A stretch of DNA of 64,000 nucleotides from Dactylis glomerata. Its lineage: Eukaryota; Streptophyta; Magnoliopsida; Poales; Poaceae. Below, one piece after another: positions 10,259 to 22,058 of this stretch; the first letter of the stretch is position 1; each line of letters starts with the position of its first letter. A model generated the notes under the pieces. The model made no database searches. It had not been told where the DNA came from and saw only the letters and a list, made by a program, of their open reading frames with translations. The position numbers and the translations under genes were made by a program. The stretch lies in contig QXEO01000411.1 in NCBI GenBank assembly GCA_007115705.1, positions 7,727,702 through 7,791,701 on the forward strand, written 5' to 3'.

Positions 10259-12559
10259 TTGGCCTCGCTTAGCCGGTTCGTCAGCCGGCTCGGGGAGAAG
10301 GCCATGCCGCTGTACCAGCTGATGAAGAAGACGGACCACTTCGCTTGGTCCCAGCGCGCCGACGACGCCTTCAACGACCTCAAGCGAGCCTTGTCCACCG
10401 CGCCAATCCTGGCGGCGCCGGCTCCTCGGGAGCCAATGCTGCTCTACATCGCAGCGACCCCACGCATCATCAGCGTAGTGATCATGGTGGAGCGCACCGA
10501 GGAAGGCAAAGAGCTGCCGGTTCAGCGCCCGGTGTACTACTTGAGTGAGGTGCTCACTCTCTCCAAGCAGAACTACCCGCACTACCAGAAGGTCGCGTAT
10601 GGCGTGTACATGGCGGCCAAGAAGCTGAAGCATTACTTCGAGGAGCACCCGATCACGGTGGTGAGCACCACACCGCTCTCGGAGATCATCGGGTGCAAGG
10701 ATGCGTCGGGAAGAGTGGCCAAATGGGCGATCGAGCTCGCAGCTCATACCATTCAGTACAAGCCCAGAACGACGATCAAGTCGCAGATCATTGCGGATTT
10801 CTTCGCTGACTGGGGAGAGCACCAGTACTTGCCGCCGGCTCCGGACTCCACCCACTGGCGCATGCACTTCGATGGCTCCAAGCTGCTCGGGGGCTTGGGA
10901 GCCGGCGTCGTCCTTACCTCACCCAAGGGAGACAAGCTGCAGTACGTGCTGCAGATGCACTTTCGTGCGTCGAACAACGTCGCCGAGTACGAAGCCCTGG
11001 TGCACGGGCTCAAGATGGCCAAGCAGATCGGAATCAGGAGGATTCTTTGCTTCGGAGACTCTGACCTGGTAACGCACCAGGTCTCAGGGGATTGGGACGC
11101 AAAGGATGCCAACATGGCCTCCTATCGCTTCTACGTGCAGCAGCTCAGCGGATTCTTCGAAGGCTGCGAGTTCCACCATGTCCCCAGAGCAAACAACGAG
11201 GAAGCAGACCGGCTGTCCAAGATCGGCTCCACCAAACAGGATATCCCAGCCGGGGTGTCCCTGGAGATCATTCACAAGCCGTCTATCAAGCCTTCGCCGG
11301 AGTCCATATCCATCTATGTGCTTGGAGACCCAGCCCCGGCTCAGGTACCGCCACCGGACCCGGGGGCTGCCGTCTCGGAGCTGAAGGAGACAGCCGGCCA
11401 GCCCAGCGCGGCCGGCTCGACGAAGGACAAGGGGACTGCCAGCTCCACGCCCGCTCTCCCAGCCGGACAATCAGGCAAAGCCGGCTCAACGACGGACCCG
11501 GGGGCTGCTGACCCTCTGGTCGCCAGTGTCTTCCATATACGGGAGATACCTTCCTGGGCGGAACCATTCTCCAACTACCTCATCACTGGGGACCTGCCGC
11601 AAGACGAAGCGGAAGCTAGGCGAATTCAGCGTCGAGCTGGGGCGTACACCATCATCAATAGCGAGCTATATAAGCGCAGCGTGTCGGGCATCTACCAGAA
11701 GTGCATCGAGCCGGAAGAAGGGACAGAGCTGCTAAGAGAAATACACCAAGGGGAGTGCGGACATCACGCATCTTCCAGAGCCTTGGTGGCCAAAGCCTTC
11801 CACCATGGCTTCTATTGGCCAACGGCCAAGCAGAATGTGGAGCAGCTGGTGAAGCAGTGCAACGGCTGCCAGCGCTTCTCCAAGCACAGAAACACTCCAG
11901 CGGCAGCCCTCAACACCATCCTGCTCACCTGGCCGTTCGCGGTCTGGTGCTTGGACATGGTGGGGCCATTCAAGACCGCACCCGGGGGCTTGACGCATTT
12001 GCTGGTTGCTGTAGACAAGTTCACCAAGTGGATCGAGGCCAAGCCAATCAAGAAACTCGACGGTTCGTCCACAATCAAGTTCTTCAACGAGATTATCACA
12101 AGATATGGAGTTCCCCATAGCATCATCACCGACAATGGGACGAACTTTGCGAAGGGAGTCTTTGCTGATTACTATGGTCAGAAGGGCATCCGGCTGGACT
12201 TAGCATCAGTAGCGCACCCTCAGTCAAATGGACAAGTGGAGAAGGCAAATGGGCTGATCCTGGCCGGCATCAAACCAAGACTGGTCGAGCCTCTCGAGCG
12301 CTCAGCCGGCTGTTGGGTCGAAGAGCTACCCTCAGTGCTCTGGAGCCTGTGCACCACTCCAAACCGCTCTGTTGGCTTCACACCTTTCTTCCTAGTCTAT
12401 GGAGCAGAAGCGGTGTTGCCCACGGACATTGAGTTCGACGCGCCCAGAGTTGTCCAGTACACGGAGAAGCAAGCAAAAGAAGCTCGCGAAGATGGCATCG
12501 ACCTCCTCGAGGAGGCTCGAGAGCAGGCTCTGGCTAGATCAGCACTCTACCAGCAGTAG
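10259..12559 (+). pseudogene. RNase H, second RNase H and integrase of H
   Basis: A 766-residue open stretch. Residues 1-170 contain the RT connection and the first RNase H ('LYIAATPRIISVV', 'YYLSEVL', 'KLKHYFEEHPI'). Residues about 200-340 contain a second, archaeal-type RNase H ('MHFDGSKLLGGLGAGVVL', 'NNVAEYEAL', 'FGDSDLV', 'RANNEEAD'), a mark of the Tat lineage. After a Pro/Ala/Gly linker comes integrase: the zinc-binding N-domain ('GHHASSRALVAKAFHHGFYW', 'CNGCQ') and the DD(35)E core with Asp codons at 11954 and 12131 and Glu at 12239. A TAG at 12557-12559 ends the frame inside the integrase C-domain. Long continuity suggests this half decayed later or by chance escaped stops. Confidence 0.93.
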
Positions 12560-12820
12560 CTGCGACGATACCACAGCCGGAAAATTCGCCCGCTCGCGTT
12601 TTGCGAGGGTGATCTCGTACTCCGGCTGGTCCAAAGCACTAAAGGCTTGCACAAGCTGTCTTCTCCCTGGGAGGGACCGTTCATTGTCAGCCGGGTGCTG
12701 GACAATGGGGCATATTACCTCATCGACGCACAAGAGCCCAGAAAGAACAAGGCAGATAACTCTGACAAGGAGACCGAGCGCCCCTGGAATGTCAGTCTCC
12801 TAAGACCTTTCTTCTGCTAA
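12560..12820 (+). pseudogene. Integrase C-terminal tail of H
   Basis: In the same frame after the TAG at 12557, translation continues for about 86 codons. It starts with 'LRRYHSRKIRPLAFCEGDLV' and includes 'KLSSPWEGPFIVSRVL' and 'NVSLLRPFFC', which is the SH3-like integrase end typical of gypsy elements. It ends at TAA (12818-12820). So the stop at 12557 truncated a domain that otherwise remains readable. Confidence 0.85.
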
Positions 12821-14080
12821 GGCAAAAGCTTGTACCCCGAAAAGCGTGTCAATGAATAAAGGAAAACGGAACGGCTAGTTACGGCCGGCTCCGAGAAAAA
12901 CACTTCGTGTAAGTTTTGCTTCCTGCGTTATTCACTTGACCGGCAGCCGGCTCCAGGCATCGAGCCACAGCCGGCAGCCCCGAAAAAATCGATCTCTCGC
13001 CAGCCGGATTAGTGTCTGTTAACTAAGCGTTGGCTAGCACGAGTCGGGGGCCCGACAGACCGAAGTACTACTTCTCACTCCGCGGCACGCTCCCACCCTA
13101 GGCCGGCATTCGGCTGCCGGCCCAAGGGAGACCAACCGGCACCAGGCTGCCGGTTGGGGGTAGAAGGGCCGAAGGGTGGGGAGATTAAGGAAAAGGTTGA
13201 GGGAACCGGACAAAGGCAAAGCCAGCGAGTAGCTGATAGTCACTGTTTTTGATGTTTGGGCTGAGAAGCCACGCCCAAGAGGTTCGAGGCTAGAGCTACC
13301 TCGCTTGGCATCGGCACCATCCGCGAAGAGTTAGTTTCGAGCTAGCTGATAGTCCAGCTACCCCAAAACTCGGGGGCTAGGGGGAAAGGGAATTGGCCCT
13401 CAGAAGCAGGCCCGCTCCAATACCTCGCCGGCTGTTTGTTTAGCTGGCGCTGTGACACGATCAGCAAACGAGCAATGAAATCGAAACTTAACACTCGCAA
13501 AGCAACGGCTAGAGCCGGAAACTGGGAGATTTACTCCAACCGTGGCTTGGGACGCGCGAAGGCTCGGGAAAGGAAACGTGCCAGCTTCGACCTCGCCCGA
13601 GCCGGCACAAGACTCAATCTCCGCCTCAACCCCGCTGAGCCGGGACTCATCCGTTCCCCCCGGAGCCGGCAAGCGGAAGCACCGTTCCCTCCGCGTTGAA
13701 GCCGGAAGAGCCCGCCCAGAACGTCTGCGCGGGCCAACGACCATCGCGGTCCCTACCTACAGATTCGCGTGACTGCGGTTTCGCTAAAGAGAAGAGCCAT
13801 CGCATCACAACGGCGTCGAGCGGGAGACGCTTGCTCGATGGCAAAGGCACACAGTGAAGGGAGACATTCACACAACAAACGAAGAGGAGCAAGCGAGGAT
13901 TTGCACAAAATTATAAGAGTCCATTAAGTCTGGCGATTACAAAAGTCCTCTAAACTACTACCCTAAGGGCGCCAAGAATCCCTCGCCAGGGAGATCCTCG
14001 CTTTCTTCGGCCTGGCGCGAGCGCCGCTTGGACTTCGTCCCAGAGAAGACCACGCCGGAGGCCGATGAAGCCCCCGTCCT
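12821..14080. other. Non-coding spacer between integrase and antisense ORF of H
   Basis: GC-rich, full of AGCCGG and CCGGCT motifs. No domain-bearing ORF seen in either strand. Such a long spacer between integrase and 3' LTR is usual in Tat elements. It would hold the 3' end of the antisense transcript. Confidence 0.6.
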
Positions 14081-14956
14081 TCACGGCTGGGGGGCGTAAG
14101 TGCGGGCGGAGAGGGTGGCGTCGAAGAAGCAGACGGTGAACTCCTTCTTCCCGTCGTGGCGGGTGAGGAGGATGAACCAGCCCTCGTGCGCGCCGTAGTC
14201 GAGGAAGAACTTCGACCACCCGTCGCGGAAGTAGCACACCCCCTAGCCGTCGTAGTAAACTTCGACGTGGTATGATGGCTGGCCGCCGCTGCATTCCCGC
14301 AGCTTGGCATAGGCCATCTCCTGGCCTTCCATCGAGTCCGTGAACCGGGACGGAAGGCGGAGGCGGTCCCGAGACCCGGCGAGCGCAGGAACGATGCAGG
14401 TGGACCACCCCTGGGCCGAAATATAGGTCGGCGGTTGGAGCGCCGGTTTCTCCAGCCAGGGCCGCGACGGGCCTAGCTGAGGAGGGGCCGCCGCGCGGGG
14501 CCCCGCGGGAGAGGCAGCAACCCTGAAGACAGCCGGGGCCTTCTTGTTCTTGCTCCCCAGCGGTCGCCCATGACGGCGGGACGACGAGGGAGCAGTTGCC
14601 GCCGCGGAAGCGGTCTTCTTTCCACTCCCCTTCGGACGGCCTGGCCCCCGCTTCTCCGGGACGCCCGCATCGCCGGAAGCTCCAGCCGCCGGGGGCGCGA
14701 CGGAGGTAGAAGCAGTGGCGGAGGCCTTCGCCGCGAGAGCCTCCAAGGTACTCTTGTTGCGGCTCCCTTTCGGGCGACCGCGTTTCCGAGGTACGGAAGG
14801 CGCCGCCTCCGGCGCCTCGACCTCCTTCTCGCTCCCCTCCGGGACCTTGTCATCGCTGGCAGTGGAGCTGCTAGGAGACGACATGACCGGGCTGGTCTCG
14901 GAAAGGCGAAGCTCGAAGTGAGGGGAGAAGTGGGGGATGCCCTGCGTAGTCAGCAT
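14081..14956 (-). pseudogene. Antisense AT-hook plus B3-like DNA-binding protein gene in H
   Basis: A minus-strand frame inside the element, opposite to gag-pol. From the ATG at 14956 there are 237 residues to a TAG (14243-14245); the same frame continues to TGA (14081-14083). Residues 57-69, 103-114 and 128-139 each contain a GRP core flanked by basic residues ('RKRGRPKGSRNK', 'GPGRPKGSGKK', 'HGRPLGSKNKK'), the signature of AT-hooks that bind the minor groove of AT-rich DNA. From residue 199 ('LRLPSRFTDSM') a B3-like fold follows. Its second half lies after the TAG: 'VCYFRDGWSKFFLDYG', then 'EFTVCFFDATLS'. This matches the plant B3 pattern (aromatic-x-x-GW...F, then FD at the end). M25 (14884) may be the true start, because a TATA-like box lies at 14961-14970. 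Probably captured from a host transcription-factor gene; function is unknown. Confidence 0.75.
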
Positions 14957-14960
14957 GCTG

Positions 14961-14970
14961 GGTATTTAAA
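14961..14970 (-). promoter_or_regulatory. Candidate TATA box for the antisense ORF of H
   Basis: TTTAAATACC on the minus strand, only 5 bp ahead of the first ATG but about 80 bp ahead of the in-frame ATG at 14884. A start site about 30 bp downstream would favour the second ATG. Position-based inference. Confidence 0.4.
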
Positions 14971-15440
14971 GAAGAGCGGCGAAGGGATAACCCCCGACGT
15001 TTCAGAAACCAACTTCCGCATCGTGTGCCGCCGCAACAGTTGCCGCAGCGGATCGTGAGAGGAGTTGATGGGACACGTCGCTGACGTGCGCCAGTCCACC
15101 TCGCATGATGACTCGGGAAGTTATGACGGTTCCAAAGTCAAATGACAAGACTGGCCACTGGCGCGCTGCGCCGGCCACCGCGTGGAAACACGACCCGAGG
15201 CGGCGCAAGTTCCCAGGAGGCAACACGCCGGCTCGCGACCCCCAGCCGGGCCGCATCGCGGAGCCGGCTCGCCCCGAGGCGGTCGGAGGAACTCCGCAAG
15301 ACCTAACCTTGGTAATTGGAGCGACCAAGCCGGACTAGAAATCCTGGGACTTCGACGAGGACGGGCAATACTTCGGCGAAAAGAAGAACCCGCCGAAGCC
15401 CCATGCCGGCCCATGAGACTTCGCTAGTTTCGGGGGCTAG
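14971..15440. other. 3' untranslated region and polypurine tract of H
   Basis: No ORF with recognisable domains. It ends in TTTCGGGGGCTAG (about 15428-15440), a purine-rich plus-strand primer sequence typical of Tat elements, directly before the 3' LTR. Confidence 0.75.
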
Positions 15441-16182
15441 TGTCCTGGGGGTGACTTAGGGGGCGCACCACGGGCCGGGCAATATGCCGGCTGGTGTCCC
15501 AGGACTCCCCATGGCTTCAGCACGAGAAGACCGGCTCCGACCGAAGGGCCCGCTGCGCCCGCAGCCGACTGATGACTCCACCGAGGAGGACTGGAGCCGG
15601 GCGATGGAGACAAAACTTCCTAACGACTGTCTCGCCGAAAGCGGAACGGCCCCGACAAGATCGTCAGGGGCGCAGGACAGGAGTGACGAGCGCCGTGACC
15701 ACGTCCAACCAATGAGAGACCGAAGAACCTTCCCCATGACGGGATCCGAGGCAGAGGAGAGGGGATATGCCCCCCAGATGCCGGTCCAGGGGAAAGGCAC
15801 TTTATAAAGTGCGTTTGCCAGAGCAGGGTCAGAGGATGACGCCAAAGACACCGCCGCCGGGAAGCCGGCAGCCGGTCGAATCGCCATCTAAACCTGTAAC
15901 CAGGCCCCCGTCTATATAAGGGGGCCTGGACCCTTAGCGTAGGGGAGATCCGATCTTCTTCTTCCTCTGCTAGCCGAACAGCTCGAGGAGCACTATAATT
16001 GCTATTACTCGATCAATACGAAGCAGGCAGGAAGTAGGGGTTTACCTCCAACCGGGAGGGCCCTGAACCTAGGTAAACCGTGGTGTCTCTGTTGGCACAA
16101 TCCCGAGCCGGACCCATCGTCGCCAACGTCGAGCCCCTCCGATAAGCCACCCCATGGCTACTGTCTCTAAATTCCCACGACA
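15441..16182 (+). repeat. 3' LTR of H
   Basis: 742 bp, starting TGTCCTGGGGGTGAC. It carries one copy of the segment that is duplicated in the 5' LTR, a TATA box at 15913-15920, and about 36 bp missing from the 5' LTR that contain a 16-bp palindrome (15797-15812). Confidence 0.92.
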
Positions 16183-16187
16183 GAAGT

Positions 16188-16288
16188 CAAGAAGACAAAA
16201 GTGATAAACCTCATGACTTAGAATTTATCTATCCAACTTCTCAAACCAAGCCTAAGAATCTCCTTGAAACTATTTCTACTAAGTGTTT
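16188..16288 (+). repeat. LTR-B left, second segment
   Basis: Short bridge between H and G. It matches 29727-29828 of LTR-B right. Confidence 0.9.
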
Positions 16289-17099
16289 TGTGGGGACCCC
16301 GGATTACCCATTCGGAATGCCCGATATGCATACAATTCACGATCCCATGATCAGTGTCGTGAATCCACATATCTGAGTTGATAACAGAATTACATCATCC
16401 TTTACAGTACCGAATAATATACTTACAATTGGTCACATGACCAGGCATGATATTGCCACGCAGGGCAAGTCTACAACTAAGCAGCAGATACCCAGCAGCG
16501 TTGATGACCCATGTCATGCCTACTACCCTACAGGCAACTGACTGGGAGACGTTCCTAGTTCACACCGGCGTCGCCGTAACCATCGTCACCTTCCGAGTAG
16601 TCTTCTCCATAGTCTGACCAAGTTAATAGCCAGGGACAAAGCCGTGAGTACATTTTGGAATTGTACTCGCAAACCATCTAAGAGGAAAAGCGGATATGCA
16701 GTTTGGCTGTAGCAAGGTGAAAGGCTCTATTCTAGTTTACCCTAACTAGTCAATTTCTTGTATTGATATAGCATGTCTTACGACATTTCTATATCCTTAT
16801 TAAAGAAAAACTTTTATGAACCTTTTTAGTAAAATCTCTAGGGAAGGGGGAACTCATTTACTTTTCAAGAGAGAGAGAGAGTCGGTGGTCAATCAAACTT
16901 GACCACCCTCCTTTATAAAACCAGGTCAATCACACATGACCATCTCCATTTCCTTGGCAGTACCCTGCAAGTACTCCAAACCATAACCGTGCCACGACAG
17001 TACCCTCCGAGTACTCCATCCAGCACCTTTCTCCATTTTTCCGAAAACACTTTATAAAACCAAATCTTGACATTGGGCAATGTAGTGATCTTTCCAACC

Positions 17100-17148
17100 G
17101 TCCATGACCGAGGACTCGGCTATTCGAATAGATTTACACTCTGCAGAG
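17100..17148 (-). promoter_or_regulatory. Three-palindrome LTR module, copy in G
   Basis: Read on the minus strand: CTCTGCAGAG (17139-17148), CTATTCGAATAG (17120-17131), and GTCC...GGAC (17100-17115). Order and spacing match the copies in F, B and A. Confidence 0.7.
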
Positions 17149-20100
17149 GTTGTACACTTTACCCACACCATCCAAATACTCATCGTGTGGGCATCATCCC
17201 CGCATAGCATCCTATGCCACGACAAGCACCCGATCAGAGCCTTCCATTCATCTACCTTAGTACGGGTGCCTACCCTATGGAGTTAACTTTCCCGGCAAAC
17301 CCTGGCCGTCTACCTCCGTCGAGCGTAGTTCTAGTGCCACGGCGGGAGAAACCCAAGTGTCTTCCGGACGGGTAGCCTATTGGCGGGCCCGCTACACTGT
17401 TGCCCACCACTTGCGACAACCCGGATTCCGGGGTCCTACAGACCCTTATATAGTATGAGGCTCCCCGCAGTAAAGCAGACAAACTTCGGACTAAGCCCCG
17501 TCCCATACCAGGGTAATGTGGTTGCACGGGTTAATTGTTCCGAGCGACTACAAAGAAACACCAATGTCTTTTTATAAAACCACCAACTCCTTTCCTTCCA
17601 TATCCAACTCCATTTGTCCAAAACCATTTAGAAAACATTTCAGTGGAGTAGATACTACTCCAAGGTTTTCGAAACCATTTTTGAAGCTTTTTTGAGAGTT
17701 TTCCCATCCTAGAGTTTTTGGCTCCACTACAAGTTTTCCAAAGACTTTGATGCTAACCCTCAAGTCTCTAATAATAGGGGTGTTGAGTAGGTCACAAGGG
17801 GTGTCATCTCTATGGATGATATCAAGTCGACTTGTGGAGCTAAGTTGTCAACTATTGCTATATAGAGAACAATAGCAATATAGAAACCAATGCATAATAA
17901 GAAAAACATTAGTAAAACAATGCAAAGTGGAATAGTAGGATTCAGGTATGCAACAAGTAGATGGCTTGCCGTGAGTGGCTTGTCCCTAGTCTTCTTCTTC
18001 CTGGTACTCAAAGACTTCTCCCTCCTCCGCACACTCGTTGTTCGATTCTATCGCCAGAAAAAAAAATTAACAACACACAATAAGCATACATGCATACATA
18101 ATTCACACACAAGTCATGCAACACCCAACTCAATCAATGAGTATCAAAAACAAACATGTTCAGATCCTCAAACAAGAAACTATTCTACAAAAGAATTATT
18201 ACTCTAATGATAACAAGATAAATTCTAATAGCAAATAAGTCCTATGCATAAGGCAAACATTTTGCAGGCATCCATAAGAATCAAAGCATGGCAACCAGAA
18301 TACCATCAGATAGCTAACACAATTACAAATCCAACCCAATTGGAATCAATCCAAAATAAGGTAGGGTTGATTTATAATGAATTTCCTAGTCACACTCATC
18401 ACTAGAAAGGCAATTTAATTCCCTAAAACTTTCTGTAGCTACAAAAATTCTACCAGAGACCAATTTGGAGAGCTACTGCAATGTAGAACACACCAGAAGT
18501 GTAATCACCTGAAGATAATAATCCTAATGTGCACAATAATTAAAACAATGCAATTCTTGAATAAGACCAAAATAGTTACTGCTAGCAATATAATACCCCT
18601 AAAATAGCAAAACTAGGTTCTGAGGTCTCACAACATCACAGAGCATCACTGAAAATTGGAATCACCTAATTTCATAGCACCAAATTTCTCTATTGGATTT
18701 AATTTTGAAAAACCCTAGATCTACCAATATTAATTCACAGATAAAACTAGAGTTCCTAAAAATCATGCATGCAGCATAACCAGGTAGGTAATAATCTCAG
18801 GAGCACATAGAAATTTGAATCACTCAAAAAGGACTTGTACTTAATTTTCTATGAATTTTCAAAGTTTGCAGATCTGGGAAAAATTTGTAAATACGATTTC
18901 CTAAAAAAAATGTCGTGGGCCAGATCGGTGCGGACCCAGGCCGATCAGCACTGGGCCGGCCCATTCCGGCATGGGCGCGTGTGGGAGATGCGTTCGAAAC
19001 GGTCGACAGGCAGGGCCCGGCCGTCAGACGGCGCGGTGGCTGAAGCGGTAAAGGGCGACCCCCGGCCGTTCGATCAGATGGAGATCGACGGCGCGTGGTC
19101 ATCCTCTTCCTCGCGACGTGGATGCTCCCAACGAAACCCTAACATACACAGGGGTGACCGGAGGCTCACCTAGGGGGCTCTGCAGACGACGGCGAGGTGT
19201 CGGAGTGGATGCGGCGGCTCAAGGCGGTCCCGAGGAGGTGCTGGTTCTGCTTCGGCTGCTCTCGGTCGTCGGCTACGTCGAGGCGTAGGGCATCCAGTAC
19301 GGGATGACAGCGGCGGCTTCCAGCGCTCCTAAGACAAGGTAATGCTAGGGTTAGATAGATCAGGCAAAGTGGATCTCGATGATGCAAAGAGGGGGAGATG
19401 AGAATGACGGCAACGACGGCAACATCCGCTTCTCCCTTTTGGTGACGGAGAAGAAAACGACCTCACGGAGGCTCTAGGCAAGAAGAGACCTTGCAGACGG
19501 TCTCTGGGCGAACTGGAGGGGAGTGTGGAGCTAAGTTAGGGGAGGTAGGTGGCTCTGGGCTCGGGCTCGCGTTTTAACTGACGGGGGTCTCATGCCGGTG
19601 CGCTCGGTCTAGGGTAGACGTCGAGCATGCCATTGGACATTATGGCGGTGGCTTCTGATGCGGCACAATGATCTGAGTCTAGTGAGAGGGCATGGGGAGA
19701 GCGGTACGTCCTGGAACGATCTAGAGAGATGGTTTTGGTTCGGCAATGGCAAGTGTTCGATCGCTCTCGCGGACAGTGTGGTACACGAATGGTCACGTAG
19801 TGAGCAGTCTAGGTATGTCGGTATGGTGCCTTGTAATCGTGCATGAAGTGGAGAGGGGTTCATGCTTTGGTCGGTTTGGAACGCTGATGCACGCCCACCC
19901 AGTCCTGGGCGCTATGTGGGCGGCACGATGCGGCGCAATTGGCTAGGGTCTGAGCACGGGTAGCGTGTCTTCGGGGTTGCAGGTCTACAGGGGAGGCTGA
20001 TGGCGCAGTTTCAGAGGCCGGCTCGGTCTCCTCCTTCTCGCCCAAGCCACCACGGTCACCGAGAGCATGAGAGAAGAGAGGAGGTCTGGGAGGGGTTAGC

Positions 20101-20337
20101 TCTAGCCACTGGGGTGTGGGGTCGTGGTGATGTGCTGGAGAGGGCTTCTGCCTTGATTGGGGGTCGAATGAGAGAGGCTGGAGTGAGGGAGAGAGAGAGG
20201 GAAAAAATCTTTGCAAGATTAGCATCGGGTCTCACCTAGCTCTCCAAACGAATGAGACAAGCAGGTTACTGTAGCTCCGTCAGCAGGTTTAGAAGTATTA
20301 GGGTGGTGCTGGTACTCATCGTGCTTCACCTTTGATT

Positions 20338-20355
20338 CAATATATATATAAAAGA
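20338..20355 (-). promoter_or_regulatory. Candidate TATA region of solo LTR G
   Basis: On the minus strand CTTTTATATATATATTG precedes a leader with a pyrimidine-rich CTCTCTCTCC run. It lies in the GC-rich half of the LTR, as the F promoter does. Weak evidence. Confidence 0.35.
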
Positions 20356-22058
20356 AGGGAGAGAGAGGTGTAGAGAGGCCTTTGGGATTTAGGTCAAATT
20401 CAAATGAAATTTGAATTTGATGGGGAGATGCAAGTAGAGTTGATATGATTCAGAGGTGTGAGTAAAATATAGAGGGAGAGGAAGAAGAAGTAGTCCAAGT
20501 GGAATGATATTTGATCACCAAAAATTTGATTCCTAAAGTTTGATCAAAATATAGTTGGAACAAAACTTTTAAATTTGAAAATATGCAACAATGGTTTTTG
20601 GATTCATGGGATTTTAGATGCACAAAATAGCATGGTGGAGTTCTCACAAAGTTTCTTGATTGGGAAAAGTGCAAGAAAAAGCATAGCTGCTATTCATATG
20701 CGTTTAGTTAGGAAGAGAAATAATATAAGGAAATAGTTATTTTTGGTGGAGAAGGAATGATACTATGCATGAATAGCATGTCCAATTATGGGTAGAGAGG
20801 AATTTAATTCTTGAGAGGGCTAATAGTAGTTTTCAGAAATCTAGGAAGAAATATTAAGGATAGAAATAGTTTTGACTAGGGTTCAAAACTAGCTCACCTT
20901 AATTTGGGAAAGGTTCCAAGTGTACTTGTGATGGGATGGATGGTTAGAATATGTCAATTAGAAGAGAAATAGGGCATAGAATGATCCCTGAACAATTTAT
21001 TTCGAAAAATTAAAGGTGTGCGCAAAAGTGCACCTGATAATAGTCAAATGGTCACTGATTTGATTACCCTCGGAAACAGGATTGAAACAACTAAAGGATG
21101 GCCTCAATGACCAAGTGCTAATGGAGAGAATGGAAGATTAGATGACAAGGATGAGTTCTGGATAGGTGTATTGCTATAGATAGAACGTATGAGCTTAATA
21201 CAAACATCTGAAAACTGAATCTGTTAACAGGAGTGAAGATGGTGTACACACAAGGTGTTTGTTGAAATGCCTGCAAGAAAATAATTTTGAAAATTGAGAG
21301 GAACTTCTTAGGGTTGGATGGGGGATGGTTCCTATAACCTCAAGGGTGTTCTATTGGGCTAAAATTAATGAGTGCCATAGTCCTCAAGAAGGGGCTCCTA
21401 ATGTCTCATGGTAAGACATTAGAGTTAGGGTTTTTGGGAGTGAGAGGAAAGCATCAAGATAGGTTTTATTTGAGAGATAGAAGGAAAATAATTTACAATG
21501 GACAATAAAATACATTGATGGGTTGCGAATAGGTTAGGCCATAGGCCTACCTGAAGATCATATCTGCACTCAAGCAACTCATCAAAGTCAAACAAAGTCA
21601 CACAAAGTCAACTCACCACACATGGTCAATCATTTACAGGTAATCTATCATCACCAGAAACAATTATTGAATAAGGGCTCAATGATGATCATGCCATGGT
21701 CAAGTTTGAAAAGAGTTTCAAATTAAGTAAAGCTTTTGTTTTAAAAAAAGGATCTTGGCTCCTGTTTTGGAAAATTAAAATATTTTGAAAACAGAGAGGT
21801 GCCAAGATACCTTGTTTTGAGAAAAAGCTAGTAGCACAAAAGATGGCATGATCACAAGAACACAAGGATCAAGTTGGTCCACAAAATTTATCATCAAAAA
21901 ACACTCTTGCAAACATGATTTACACAACAATCCAGGCAAACATGCAAGAAACATATTTTACTTGTTTAGTTGCAAAAAAAAAGTTTTTGTTGGCCCTCAT
22001 TTTTGCATTACAAAACTCTTCCTAAACAGGGTTACAAAAATTGGGGTGTTACATGTTT

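Larger units (their letters stand above)
6429..16182 (+). mobile_element. Element H: Tat-lineage Ty3/gypsy retrotransposon
   Basis: A complete but decayed element of 9754 bp, bounded by TG...CA and the duplication gaagt (6424-6428 and 16183-16187). The uninterrupted site is visible in LTR-B right near 29726. LTRs are 6429-7466 (enlarged by a tandem duplication) and 15441-16182. Domain order is Gag remnant, protease, RT, RNase H, second RNase H, integrase, then about 2.6 kb before the 3' LTR that carries an antisense ORF. Two RNase H domains, the active site DGGS in the protease, the primer site and the extra antisense ORF are all features of the Tat lineage. At least five premature stops and two frameshifts make it non-functional. 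The motif AGCCGG(C) is strikingly frequent throughout. Confidence 0.93.
16289..22053 (-). mobile_element. G: antisense solo LTR of the F-like family (5.8 kb)
   Basis: Bounded by TGTGGGGACC...GGGTGTTACA and by the duplication tgttt (16284-16288 and 22054-22058). The uninterrupted site is at 29823-29832 in LTR-B right. On the minus strand it begins TGTAACACCCC and ends GGGGTCCCCACA, resembling the LTRs of element F, and shares F's hairpin module. There is no primer site, tract or second LTR, so it is a solo LTR left by LTR-LTR recombination. It is longer than F's LTR and divergent in the middle, so it is another family or subfamily. ORFs inside are short and lack domains. A (GA)n run lies at 16869-16882 and another near 20190. 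Confidence 0.87.

Noticed and set aside
18800..20240. Host gene in the GC-rich middle of G
   Set aside because: Short overlapping frames on both strands, no domain, inside an LTR with exact ends and TSD.
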